Assembly: GCA_963769905.1 (NCBI GenBank)
Contig: CAVYNG010000001.1
Location: forward strand, 992,001 to 1,056,000
From: Bog-756 sp963769905
Lineage (GTDB): Bacteria > Actinomycetota > Acidimicrobiia > Acidimicrobiales > RAAP-2
DNA length: 64,000 nucleotides
Direction: 5' to 3'
This document shows positions 42,762 to 50,544 of this stretch, one piece after another. Each line of letters starts with the position of its first letter. Within the stretch, counting starts at the first letter, position 1. The position numbers and the translations under genes were made by a program. Below the pieces are notes generated by a model. The model did no database searches and was not told the origin of the DNA. It worked only from the letters and a program-made list of their open reading frames with translations.

Positions 42762-44753
42762 CTACACCCTCACCAGACGGCGTATCGCCTCGGCGATGTC
42801 GTCGCGATCGGGGAGCCAGGCCCGTTCGAGCTCGGGCGCGTAGGGAGGAGGCGTCGCAATCGCGCCGATTCGCTCGACCGGCGCGTCGAGATCCCAGAAG
42901 GCCTCCTTGGCGACGGTCGCCACGAGCTCCGCACCGATGCCGAACGGCACGACCGCCTCGTGGGCGACGAGGAGCCGGCTGGTCTTGTGCACCGAGTCGA
43001 GCACCGGCGCGACGTCGAGCGGCGTCACGGTCCTCAAGTCGATGACCTCGACGGAGATGCCTTCGCCGCCGACGAGCTCGGCAGCGGCGATCGCTTCGTG
43101 CACCATCCGCGAGACCGACACCACGGTCACGTCCGTCCCCGGTCGTACGATCGCGGAGGTGCCGATCGGGACCACGTGCTCGGCAGGGGGTCGGGGTCCC
43201 TTCATCCCATAGAGCAGCCGGTTCTCGATGAAGACGACCGGGTTCGGGTCCTGGATCGCGGCCCGGAGCAGGCCGTAGGTGTCGGCCGGGGTCGAGGGCA
43301 TCACGACGCTCAGCCCCGGGATGTGCGCGAGCAACGCCTCGAGGCTCTGTGAGTGCTGGCTCCCCGACGAGCGTCCGGCGCCGAACTGCGTCCGCACGGT
43401 CAGCGCCATCTCGGCGGCCCCACCGGTCATGAACGGCAGCTTCGCTGCCTGGTTGAGCAGCTGGTCGAAGCAGACCCCGAGGAAGTCGAGGTACATCAGC
43501 TCGACGACCGGCCGCATCCCGGCCATCGCCGCACCCACACCGAGGCCGACGATCGCCGTCTCCGAGATCGGTGTGTCGCGGACCCGATCGCCGAACCGGT
43601 CGGCGAGCCCGCGGGTGAGCCCGAAGACGTTGCCACCCGCGCCCACGTCGATGCCGGCGACGAAGACCCGGTCGTCGCCTTCGAGCTCGATCTCGAGCGC
43701 GGCGCGGACCGCGTCCATGGTCCGGAAGGTCGGCGCGTCGTCGCCGGGCGGCGGCGGCTCGGCACGGGCCGGTCTCGCACGCACGACGAAGTCGGTCAAC
43801 GTGGCCGGGTCCGGGCCGGAGAACCGCCGCGAAGCCTCCATCGCGCCGTCGAGCTCGTCGCTGACGGACGCCTCGAGCGCCTTGACTTCGTCCTCGCCGA
43901 CCCCGGCCTCGCGGAGACGGCCCGCATGGGCCCGGAGAGGATCACGAGCCTCCCATTCGCGGATCTCCTCCGCGGATCGGTAGAGCTCGGGATCCCCTTC
44001 GTAATGGCCGTGCCAGCGGTAGGTAGCCGCTTCGACCAGAGTGGGACCACCTCCGGCACGCGTCGCGAGGACCACGTCCTCCATCGCCGCTGCGGTCGCC
44101 GCGACGTCGTTGCCGTCGACTGCGAGATAGGGGATGCCGTAGCCCACAGCCCGTTGCTCGAGCGACGCCGCGTGCTGAGTCGAGGCCGGAGAGAATTCGG
44201 CGTAGCCGTTGTTCTCACAGAAGAACACCACCGGTAGCTGCCAGAGCGCTGCCAGGTTCACCGCCTCGTGGAAGGCACCGTGGGCGGGCGCGCCGTCGCC
44301 GAAGAAGGCCACCGCGATGCTGCGGTCGGAGCGGTACTGCGCGGCGGCGGCCGCCCCGACCGCGATGGGCAACCCGGCGGCCACGATGCCGTTCGCACCG
44401 AAGATGCCGAGCCTCGGGTCGGCGATGTGCATCGAACCGCCGCGCCCGCGGTTGGTGCCCTGGCGCTTGCCCATCAGTTCGGCGAACATCCCGAGTGGGT
44501 CGAGACCCTTCGCCAGGCAGTGGCCATGTCCGCGGTGAGTGGAGGTGATGACGTCCGATGGGCGAAGCGGCCAGCATGCGCCGACGGCAGCCGCCTCCTG
44601 CCCGATCGAGAGGTGCACGAAGCCGGGGATCTCACCGTCGCGATAGAGCGACGCCACTCGCTCCTCGAAGCCGCGGATGAGCAGCATCCGCCGGTGCATC
44701 TCGACGAGGTCGGTCGTCGAGAAGACCGTGGCAGGGGATGGGCCGGCTGTCAC
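42762..44753 (-). CDS. Fused alpha/beta TPP-dependent 2-oxoacid (acetoin-type) dehydrogenase E1
   Basis: 663 residues from GTG. Residues about 1-330 are the alpha part with the TPP motif GDG (152-154) to NN (181-182) and the phosphorylation-loop-like SxHxxDPELYR region (WHGHYEGDPELYR). Residues about 343-663 are the beta part (GIDVGAGGNVFGLTRGLADR, DTPISETAIVGLGVGAAMAG, LVAHEAVVPFGIGAEL). Usually alpha and beta are separate genes; fusions exist. No E2 or E3 gene is nearby. It decarboxylates a 2-oxoacid or cleaves an acetoin-like product. Divergent from an SDR operon over 41 bp holding operator site 3. Confidence 0.9.
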   Translation of the reverse strand: MTAGPSPATVFSTTDLVEMHRRMLLIRGFEERVASLYRDGEIPGFVHLSIGQEAAAVGACWPLRPSDVITSTHRGHGHCLAKGLDPLGMFAELMGKRQGTNRGRGGSMHIADPRLGIFGANGIVAAGLPIAVGAAAAAQYRSDRSIAVAFFGDGAPAHGAFHEAVNLAALWQLPVVFFCENNGYAEFSPASTQHAASLEQRAVGYGIPYLAVDGNDVAATAAAMEDVVLATRAGGGPTLVEAATYRWHGHYEGDPELYRSAEEIREWEARDPLRAHAGRLREAGVGEDEVKALEASVSDELDGAMEASRRFSGPDPATLTDFVVRARPARAEPPPPGDDAPTFRTMDAVRAALEIELEGDDRVFVAGIDVGAGGNVFGLTRGLADRFGDRVRDTPISETAIVGLGVGAAMAGMRPVVELMYLDFLGVCFDQLLNQAAKLPFMTGGAAEMALTVRTQFGAGRSSGSQHSQSLEALLAHIPGLSVVMPSTPADTYGLLRAAIQDPNPVVFIENRLLYGMKGPRPPAEHVVPIGTSAIVRPGTDVTVVSVSRMVHEAIAAAELVGGEGISVEVIDLRTVTPLDVAPVLDSVHKTSRLLVAHEAVVPFGIGAELVATVAKEAFWDLDAPVERIGAIATPPPYAPELERAWLPDRDDIAEAIRRLVRV

Positions 44754-44763
44754 CGGGTGTGTA

Positions 44764-44781
44764 TTGTACTGGTCGGTACAA
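44764..44781. promoter_or_regulatory. TetR-like operator, site 3 (best palindrome)
   Basis: TTGTAC-N6-GTACAA is a perfect inverted repeat containing TGGTCGGTACAA. It fills the middle of the 41-bp gap between the divergent E1 and SDR genes, so a bound repressor would block both. Confidence 0.65.
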
Positions 44782-44794
44782 CCAGGAAGAAGCG

Positions 44795-45574
44795 ATGGCC
44801 GATCAGATCGAGATCCCCGAGTCCTTTCCCGTTCCCGGTGCGGTCGTAGGGAGGCGGGTGGTGATCACCGGCGCGAGCCGGGGCCTCGGTGCGCTGCTCG
44901 CCCACGGGTTCTCCGACGCCGGCGCTTCGGTGGCCTTGGTCGCCCGGACCGAAAAGGACCTGAAAGCCGTAGCCACGGCACTGCCCGGACCGTCACTGGT
45001 GCTGAGTGGTGACGTCACCGACGAGGACTTCAACGAAGGGGTGGCCGACGCCGCGGTCGCCGAATGGGGTGGCGTCGACGTGTGGATCTGCAACGCCGGG
45101 ATCTCCCCCGTGGTGGCCGGCCCTCGCCAGACCGCTCACTCCGTCTGGCGGCAGGTCCTCGACGTGAACCTCACCGGTGCCTTCCTCGGTGCCCGCGCCG
45201 CCGCCCGGGTGATGCGGGAAGGAGGACGGCTCATCTTCACCGGCTCGGTGCTCGGCGAGCGGCCCCGAGCAGGTCTGACCGCGTACAGCGCCTCGAAGGC
45301 TGGGTTGGTCGGCATGGCCAAGGGACTCGCGCTGGATCTGGCACCGGCCGGGATCACCGTCAACGTCGTCGCCCCGGGGTGGTTCGAATCGCCGATGGCC
45401 AACGGCTGGAAGAACGACCCCGAGCGGTCCGCGTCGATCACCGAGCACACCGCACAGCGACGCTTCGGCGCGCCCACCGATCTGGCCGGCGCCTATCAAT
45501 TCCTGGCGTCCGACGCGTCGGCATTCGTCACCGGAGGGGTGCTCACCGTCGACGGCGGCTACCTGCTGGCATGA
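44795..45574 (+). CDS. SDR-family oxidoreductase
   Basis: 259 residues from ATG 44795 with AGGAAG 6-11 bp upstream. TGASRGLG cofactor motif, CNAGISPV, catalytic FTGSVLGE and YSASKAGLVG, and the C-terminal FVTGGVLTVDGGYLLA. The arginine in VARTEKD after beta-2 suggests NADP. It is coupled to the following SDR by an ATGA overlap. Role: alcohol/ketone interconversion in the catabolic cluster. Confidence 0.92.
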   Translation: MADQIEIPESFPVPGAVVGRRVVITGASRGLGALLAHGFSDAGASVALVARTEKDLKAVATALPGPSLVLSGDVTDEDFNEGVADAAVAEWGGVDVWICNAGISPVVAGPRQTAHSVWRQVLDVNLTGAFLGARAAARVMREGGRLIFTGSVLGERPRAGLTAYSASKAGLVGMAKGLALDLAPAGITVNVVAPGWFESPMANGWKNDPERSASITEHTAQRRFGAPTDLAGAYQFLASDASAFVTGGVLTVDGGYLLA

Positions 45575-46317
45575 GCGCCTCGCGCCGGGTCGTCGCGATC
45601 ACCGGTGCCGGCGGCGCGCTCGGCGCGGCCGTGTCGCGGCAGCTCGCGAGCGAACCCGAGACCGATCTCGTGCTGAGCGACGTGAGCGCGCCATCGCTCG
45701 AGGCGAGCACAGCGGGGCTTCCACCGACCAACGGATCGGTGGAGACGGTGCTCGCGGACGTCAGCAGGCTCGCCGAGGTGGAGTCGGTGGTCACCCGGGC
45801 CACCGAGCGCTTCGGTCGTCTCGACGTGCTGATCAGCAATGCCGGCGTGCTCTCGTCGAATGGCCGGATCCACAACCTGGCGACCGAGGAGTGGGAGCGC
45901 GCGTTCCGGACGAACCTCCTCGGGGCGGTCAACGGCATCCGTGCCGCGGTCGCCGTCATGCGCCCGCAGCGCTCCGGCTCGATCGTGCTCACCGCGTCGG
46001 TCGCGGGGTTGACCGCCTGGTCGCACGCGGCGCCTTACTGCGCGACCAAGGCCGCGGTGATCCAGCTCTCCAAGGTCGCGGCGGTCGAGTACGCCCGCGA
46101 CGGGATCCGGGTCAACTGCGTCTGTCCGGGGACGTTCCGCTCTGCGATCCACGACGATCTGCCTCCCGACGCGCTCGAGGCCATCGCCGAGCGCCATCCG
46201 CTCGGTCTCGGTTCGGCCGACGACATCGTCGGTGCGTACTCCTATCTCGCGAGTGACGCCTCCCAGTGGACGACAGGGTCGGCGATCGTGGTCGACGGGG
46301 GCTATTCGGCTCCCTGA
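45571..46317 (+). CDS. SDR-family oxidoreductase
   Basis: 248 residues from ATG overlapping the previous stop (ATGA). TGAGGALG motif, SDVSAPS with Asp after beta-2 (NAD preference likely), SNAGVLSS, LTASVAGLTA and YCATKAAVIQ active site, and TTGSAIVVDGGYSAP end. Two SDRs of different cofactor type in one operon could run an oxidation and a reduction, or an epimerisation via a ketone. The stop lies 6 bp from the convergent TetR gene. Confidence 0.92.
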   Translation: MSASRRVVAITGAGGALGAAVSRQLASEPETDLVLSDVSAPSLEASTAGLPPTNGSVETVLADVSRLAEVESVVTRATERFGRLDVLISNAGVLSSNGRIHNLATEEWERAFRTNLLGAVNGIRAAVAVMRPQRSGSIVLTASVAGLTAWSHAAPYCATKAAVIQLSKVAAVEYARDGIRVNCVCPGTFRSAIHDDLPPDALEAIAERHPLGLGSADDIVGAYSYLASDASQWTTGSAIVVDGGYSAP

Positions 46318-46323
46318 ATCGAG

Positions 46324-46941
46324 CTAACCCTGAGCCTCGGTGGTGATGCCCCGCATGAAGATCTCGGCGAAGGGCTTCGCCACGTCCCGAGCCGACAAGG
46401 GACCGCCCGGCTTCAGCCACAGGTAGGTGTAGTTGTGCATCCCGAGCCAGGCCAGGGCGGTCAACCTCGGATCGAGCTGGCGGAACTCGCCGGAATCGAC
46501 GCCGGCCTGGAGGACGGCCTCGATCCGCCGTTCGTACTCGCGGCGCCTCCCGCGGAACTTCTCCGCCCGTTCCCCGGTGAGCGCCGGGAACTCGTGGAGG
46601 AAGACCCAGACGTGATCGGGGTAGCGGTGGATGACGTCGAGCAGCTCGTCCCCGTGCCGGGCCAGCTTCTCCGGCGGCGAACCGCCCGCCTCGGCGACCC
46701 GCTCCGCGCCCGCCATCACCTCGTCCATCACCCGGTCGTGGATGGCGGCGAGGAGCTCCTCCTTCGACCCGATGTAGTGGTACAGCGCGCCCTTCCCGAG
46801 CTCGTTGGCGGTACAGAGCTCGGTGATGCCCGTGGCGTGGTACCCCCGCTGGGCGAAGACGCGGGCGGACGTGTCGACGATCGCTTGGCGACGCACCTCC
46901 CAGTTGGCCCTTCGCCGTGACTCGCCTTCGGCTCGCGGCAT
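46324..46941 (-). CDS. TetR-family transcriptional regulator, candidate regulon controller
   Basis: 205 residues from ATG 46941. HTH: RQAIVDTSARVFAQRGYHAT then GITELCTANELGKGALYHYI, and GSKEELLAAIHDRV. The C-terminal domain (KFRGRRREYERRIEAVLQAG, LAWLGMHNYTYLWLKPGGPL) resembles the KstR2/FadR-type TetR C-terminal family. It is divergent from an AMP-dependent ligase gene, and the gap holds a weak copy of the GGTCGGTACAA motif. It is the best candidate for the protein that binds all four sites; its effector may be a CoA ester made by that ligase. Confidence 0.9.
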   Translation of the reverse strand: MPRAEGESRRRANWEVRRQAIVDTSARVFAQRGYHATGITELCTANELGKGALYHYIGSKEELLAAIHDRVMDEVMAGAERVAEAGGSPPEKLARHGDELLDVIHRYPDHVWVFLHEFPALTGERAEKFRGRRREYERRIEAVLQAGVDSGEFRQLDPRLTALAWLGMHNYTYLWLKPGGPLSARDVAKPFAEIFMRGITTEAQG

Positions 46942-47047
46942 CGGTTGCGACGCTAGCGGTCCGCCCGCCGGCCGGGCCGCCTTTCGAGCCTGTCCCGGAC
47001 TCGGCCCTCTTTGGTCGGACCCGGCGAGCCGGTCGTCCTGTCGCTAC

Positions 47048-47065
47048 GATGACTCGTCGGTACAA
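47048..47065. promoter_or_regulatory. TetR-like operator, site 4 (half-site)
   Basis: TCGTCGGTACAA keeps the right half of the motif; the left arm GATGAC is degenerate. It lies between the TetR gene and the divergent ligase gene, 31 bp from the ligase start. Confidence 0.45.
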
Positions 47066-47095
47066 CTTCGTCGTCGAGGTCGTGAGGTCGGGGTC

Positions 47096-48635
47096 GTGAC
47101 GTTCTCACCGCCCATTGCGGCGGACATGAACTGGTTCGCCGTGCTCGCTCACCACGCGGCCCGCACGCCTGACAAGGCGATCACCGTCTTCGAGGGCGAG
47201 GCGACCACCTACGCGGAGATGTCCGCGCGGGCGGAAGCGTTGGCCGGTGGCCTCCGCGAACGAGGAGTCGGTGCCGGCGACGTGGTCGCTCTTCTCTCGT
47301 ACAACTGCCCGGAATTCCTCGAGGTGGTGTTCGCCGCGAACTTCCTCGGTGCGATCGCGATGCCGATCAACTGGCGGCTCGCTGCACCGGAGGTCCGCTA
47401 CATCCTCGAGCACTCAGGTGCGTGCGCCCTCGCGTGCGACGAGGCTCTCCTCGAGGTCGCCGACGAGGCGACCAAAGGAATGGAGTCCGCGCTCGTACGC
47501 ACCTGCCTCTCGAGCTCGAAGCACAGCGGGTGGATACCCCTCGCGGCGTTGCGGGCGACCGCGGTCGGCCCGACTCCCCTCCGGGCGGCCGGCGAGGACC
47601 TGCACCGCCTCATGTACACCTCGGGGACGACGGGACGCCCGAAGGGCGTCATGATCACCCACGCCAATCTGGCCTGGAAGAACCTCGCCCACATCGTCGA
47701 ATTCGGCTTCACCGGCGCGGATCTGGGGCTTGCCTGCGGTCCGCTCTACCACGTCGGGGCGCTCGACCTCACGACGACCTCGCTCATCGCGGTGGGCGCG
47801 ACGACCATCATCCATCGCGCGTTCGAAGCATCAGAGGTGGTCGGCGAGCTCGAGCGCTCGAAGGTGACGACCGTGTGGTTGGCGCCCGCCATGGTCACCG
47901 CGATCATGGCCCTGCCCGGCATCGAGCAGCGCGACCTGTCGTCGGTGCGCTTGATCATCAACGGCGGCGAGAAGATGCCGATCCCGCTCATCGAACGGCT
48001 CCAAAAGGTGTTTCCTTCCGCATGGTTCGCCGACGCGTACGGCCTCACCGAGACGGTCTCGGGTGACACGTTTCTCGATCGCGACAGTCTTCTGAGGAAG
48101 CTCGGCAGCGTGGGCCACCCGTGTCTCTACCTCGAGCTCGACATCTGGGACGAGCGGGGGCGATCGGTAGCTCCGGGCGGGCGCGGGGAGATCGTGCTGC
48201 GCGGACCCAAGGTCTTCAAGGGCTACTGGCGGGACCCCGACGCGACGGACGCGGCCTTCGCCGGTGGGTGGTTCCACACCGGCGACATCGGGTTGCGCGA
48301 CGACGAGGGTTACCTTTTCATCGTCGACCGGCTCAAGGACATGATCGTCTCGGGAGGTGAGAACATCGCCGGTTCCGAGGTCGAGCGGGTGCTCTACGAG
48401 CACGACGCGGTGCTCGAGGCGGCCGTGGTGGGCCGCAGGGACGAGCGGTGGGGCGAGGTCCCGGTGGCATTCGTCGTCGTGCGGGAGGGCTCGTCCGTCA
48501 CCGAGGAGGCGCTTATCGAGCACTGCCGCGGTCAGCTCGCGCGCTACAAGGTCCCGAAGGCGGTCTGCTTCCTCGACTGCACTGCCGAGGAACCCTTCCG
48601 GCAAGGTGCTCAAACGCGAGCTGCGTGCTCGTTAG
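47096..48635 (+). CDS. Acyl-CoA synthetase (AMP-dependent ligase), frameshifted at its 3' end
   Basis: An ANL-superfamily enzyme from GTG 47096 (ATG 47126 possible). The nucleotide loop is YTSGTTGRPKG, then YGLTETVSGD, the hinge region GWFHTGDIGLRDDEGYLFIV and DRLKDMIVSGGENI. Near 48578 the frame slips: as read, the protein continues FLDCTAEEPFRQGAQTRAAC to a stop at 48757, but one base fewer gives the family ending ALPRNPSGKVLKRELRAR, with the catalytic Lys, stopping at 48635. Either the gene is damaged and only adenylates poorly, or the base is a sequence error. The role would be CoA activation of the pathway acid. Confidence 0.85.
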
Positions 48636-49696
48636 CCGTCCCGCTCACCGAGCATCGGGATGATCGGTGGGAGGTCGACGGTGGTCCGGATGCCCGGCTC
48701 CGCGGCGCAGACCGACGGCACCGCGTTGACCGGCCGGTGCGCGGTGACGCCGGGTGAAGTCGCAGCCCACTCCTCCGGTGGCACGGGGAAGCGGATGTCG
48801 ACGTCGAGTGGCAGGTCTCCCTCCAACGAGAGGTGCCAGCCGGTGTCGCGCAGTTCCCACGCCGGATCGAGATCGGTCGTCAGGTACCAGTTGGCCCGGA
48901 AGCGCATGAACGGCCGTCCGCCGCGCATCCCGGCGACCTCCATCCGCTGGGCGCCGATGGTCCCGGGGTCGATCCTTCCGGCTGCGATCTCGGTCGATCG
49001 ACGGGCGACCGCCGCCTCCGCGGTCGACACCACCCCGTCGAAGGGAGCCGAGAGCGCGTCGGCGACCACACCCAACGACGCGCTGAAAGTGGAGCCCGCG
49101 TAGGCCGCCCTGCTTTCGGCGTCGAACGTCGCCGGATCGCGCCCGAATCCCATCAGGTCGAAGATCAGCTCCGGCGAGTCACGGGAGGACATGTCCGCCG
49201 ACTCCTCGATGGTCAGGCAGTCCACCCGGCGCTCGATCGACGCCAGCGCCAGGGGGATCGCCTCGGTGATGAATCCCGGACTCGCCCCTGTGCTGTGCAG
49301 GGAGGTCCCGCCGCTGCGGCAGGCGGCTTCGATCCGCTCGCGGACCGCGGGGTCCATGCTGGCCGGCCGGTGGAATTCCCCGCGGGTCGACACCACGTTC
49401 GTACCCGACTCGAGGACCCGGCAGAGGACGTCGATGTCGGCTCGGTCGGGCATGTAGAGGACACAGTCCGGTTCGAGTGCCAGGATCTCCTCGACGTCCT
49501 TCGTCGCGGCGACCCCGACCGGATCCGTCCCGCACAGCTCGCCGGCGTCACGTCCTTCCTTCTCGTCCGAGTAGACGAGCACTCCGACGAGCTCGAGCTC
49601 GGGATGCTCGATGACCGCCCGGAGCGAGCGGGTGCCGATGTTGCCGGTTGCCCACTGCACCACCCGGTAGCGCGTGTTCCCACCGAGGGTGCTCAC
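48632..49696 (-). CDS. NAD(P)-dependent, dihydrodipicolinate-reductase-like protein
   Basis: 354 residues from GTG 49696. The Rossmann motif VVQWATGNIGTRSLRAVIEH is the actinobacterial variant of the DapB/amine-dehydrogenase-like family, followed by LVGVLVYSDEKEGRDAGELC and CVLYMPDRADIDVLCRVLES, and STRGEFHRPAS before the substrate domain. Members appear in sterol and terpenoid catabolic clusters, where the reaction is often unknown. The start overlaps the enoyl-CoA hydratase stop (GTGA); last gene of a four-gene operon. Its 3' end overlaps the corrected end of the convergent ligase gene. Confidence 0.82.
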   Translation of the reverse strand: MSTLGGNTRYRVVQWATGNIGTRSLRAVIEHPELELVGVLVYSDEKEGRDAGELCGTDPVGVAATKDVEEILALEPDCVLYMPDRADIDVLCRVLESGTNVVSTRGEFHRPASMDPAVRERIEAACRSGGTSLHSTGASPGFITEAIPLALASIERRVDCLTIEESADMSSRDSPELIFDLMGFGRDPATFDAESRAAYAGSTFSASLGVVADALSAPFDGVVSTAEAAVARRSTEIAAGRIDPGTIGAQRMEVAGMRGGRPFMRFRANWYLTTDLDPAWELRDTGWHLSLEGDLPLDVDIRFPVPPEEWAATSPGVTAHRPVNAVPSVCAAEPGIRTTVDLPPIIPMLGERDG

Positions 49697-50544
49697 GGCA
49701 TCCGCCCGGGGCGTTGCTCTCTGTCCGCGAAGGGTTGGTCGCGTTCTCGCACTGCTTGCTTCAGTCCGACCTCGGCCGCACGCGCGGTGAAAGCACGGGC
49801 ATCGGAGGAGCGGTGGGCCACGGCATCGTTGAGCGCGGCGAACCGCTGCAGTTGCGACCGGCCCATCAGCTCCACGCCCTGGTTGACCACGCGCTTGTTG
49901 GCAACAAGGAGGTCGCGACCGACGAGGGCGATCCGTTCGGCGAGGGACAGGACGTATTCGTCGAGCGCGGGAGCCGCGACGGCTACCTGCGCGAGCCCGA
50001 CGGCTGCGGCCTCCGAGCCGCTGATCGTGTCGCCGGTGAAGAGCAGACGCTTGGTCCATTGCGGGCCGAGGTGGTAGAGCCACATGTTGGTCGGGGGCAC
50101 CCCCATCGACCGAACAGGCGGGAAGCCGATCCGGGCGTCCTCGGCCACGACGACGAGGTCGCAGTGCAAGGCGAGGTCGGTTCCTCCCGCAAGGCAGTTC
50201 CCGTGCACCTGCGCGATCACCGGGATGGGACAGTCCCAGATGGTCGCCCAGCCGGCGGCGAGCTCGAGCATCGAGGCGATGTCCCGTTCGATGCCGCCCG
50301 CGGTTCGCAAGGGCTCCTCCCCGGCGTCCTCGGCCAGCACCCCGTACCCCGACGAGAAGGAACGACCGGAGCCGCGGATCACCACGGCCTTCACCGCGGG
50401 GTCGCTGCCGGCGTCGGCGACGTCCCCGAGCAGCTCGTGGATGCAACGGGGTGTGAGAGGGTTGTGCCGCTCGGGCCGGTTGAGAGTCAACCGTCGGACC
50501 GAGCCGAGGGTGTCGGCGAGGACGGGACGGGAGTCCTCGGTCAC
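49693..50544 (-). CDS. Enoyl-CoA hydratase/isomerase family protein
   Basis: 283 residues from GTG 50544 overlapping the ligase stop (GTGA). Crotonase-fold signatures are VRRLTLNRPERHNPLTPRCI, AVVIRGSGRSFSSGYGVLAE (first oxyanion loop), IPVIAQVHGNCLAGGTDLAL (second oxyanion Gly) and HCDLVVVAEDARIGFPPVRS. The usual catalytic Glu positions are not clear: the residues after PPVRSMG differ from classical hydratases, so it may be an isomerase, hydrolase or ring-opening member. Acts on a CoA ester. Confidence 0.9.
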   Translation of the reverse strand: MTEDSRPVLADTLGSVRRLTLNRPERHNPLTPRCIHELLGDVADAGSDPAVKAVVIRGSGRSFSSGYGVLAEDAGEEPLRTAGGIERDIASMLELAAGWATIWDCPIPVIAQVHGNCLAGGTDLALHCDLVVVAEDARIGFPPVRSMGVPPTNMWLYHLGPQWTKRLLFTGDTISGSEAAAVGLAQVAVAAPALDEYVLSLAERIALVGRDLLVANKRVVNQGVELMGRSQLQRFAALNDAVAHRSSDARAFTARAAEVGLKQAVRERDQPFADREQRPGRMP

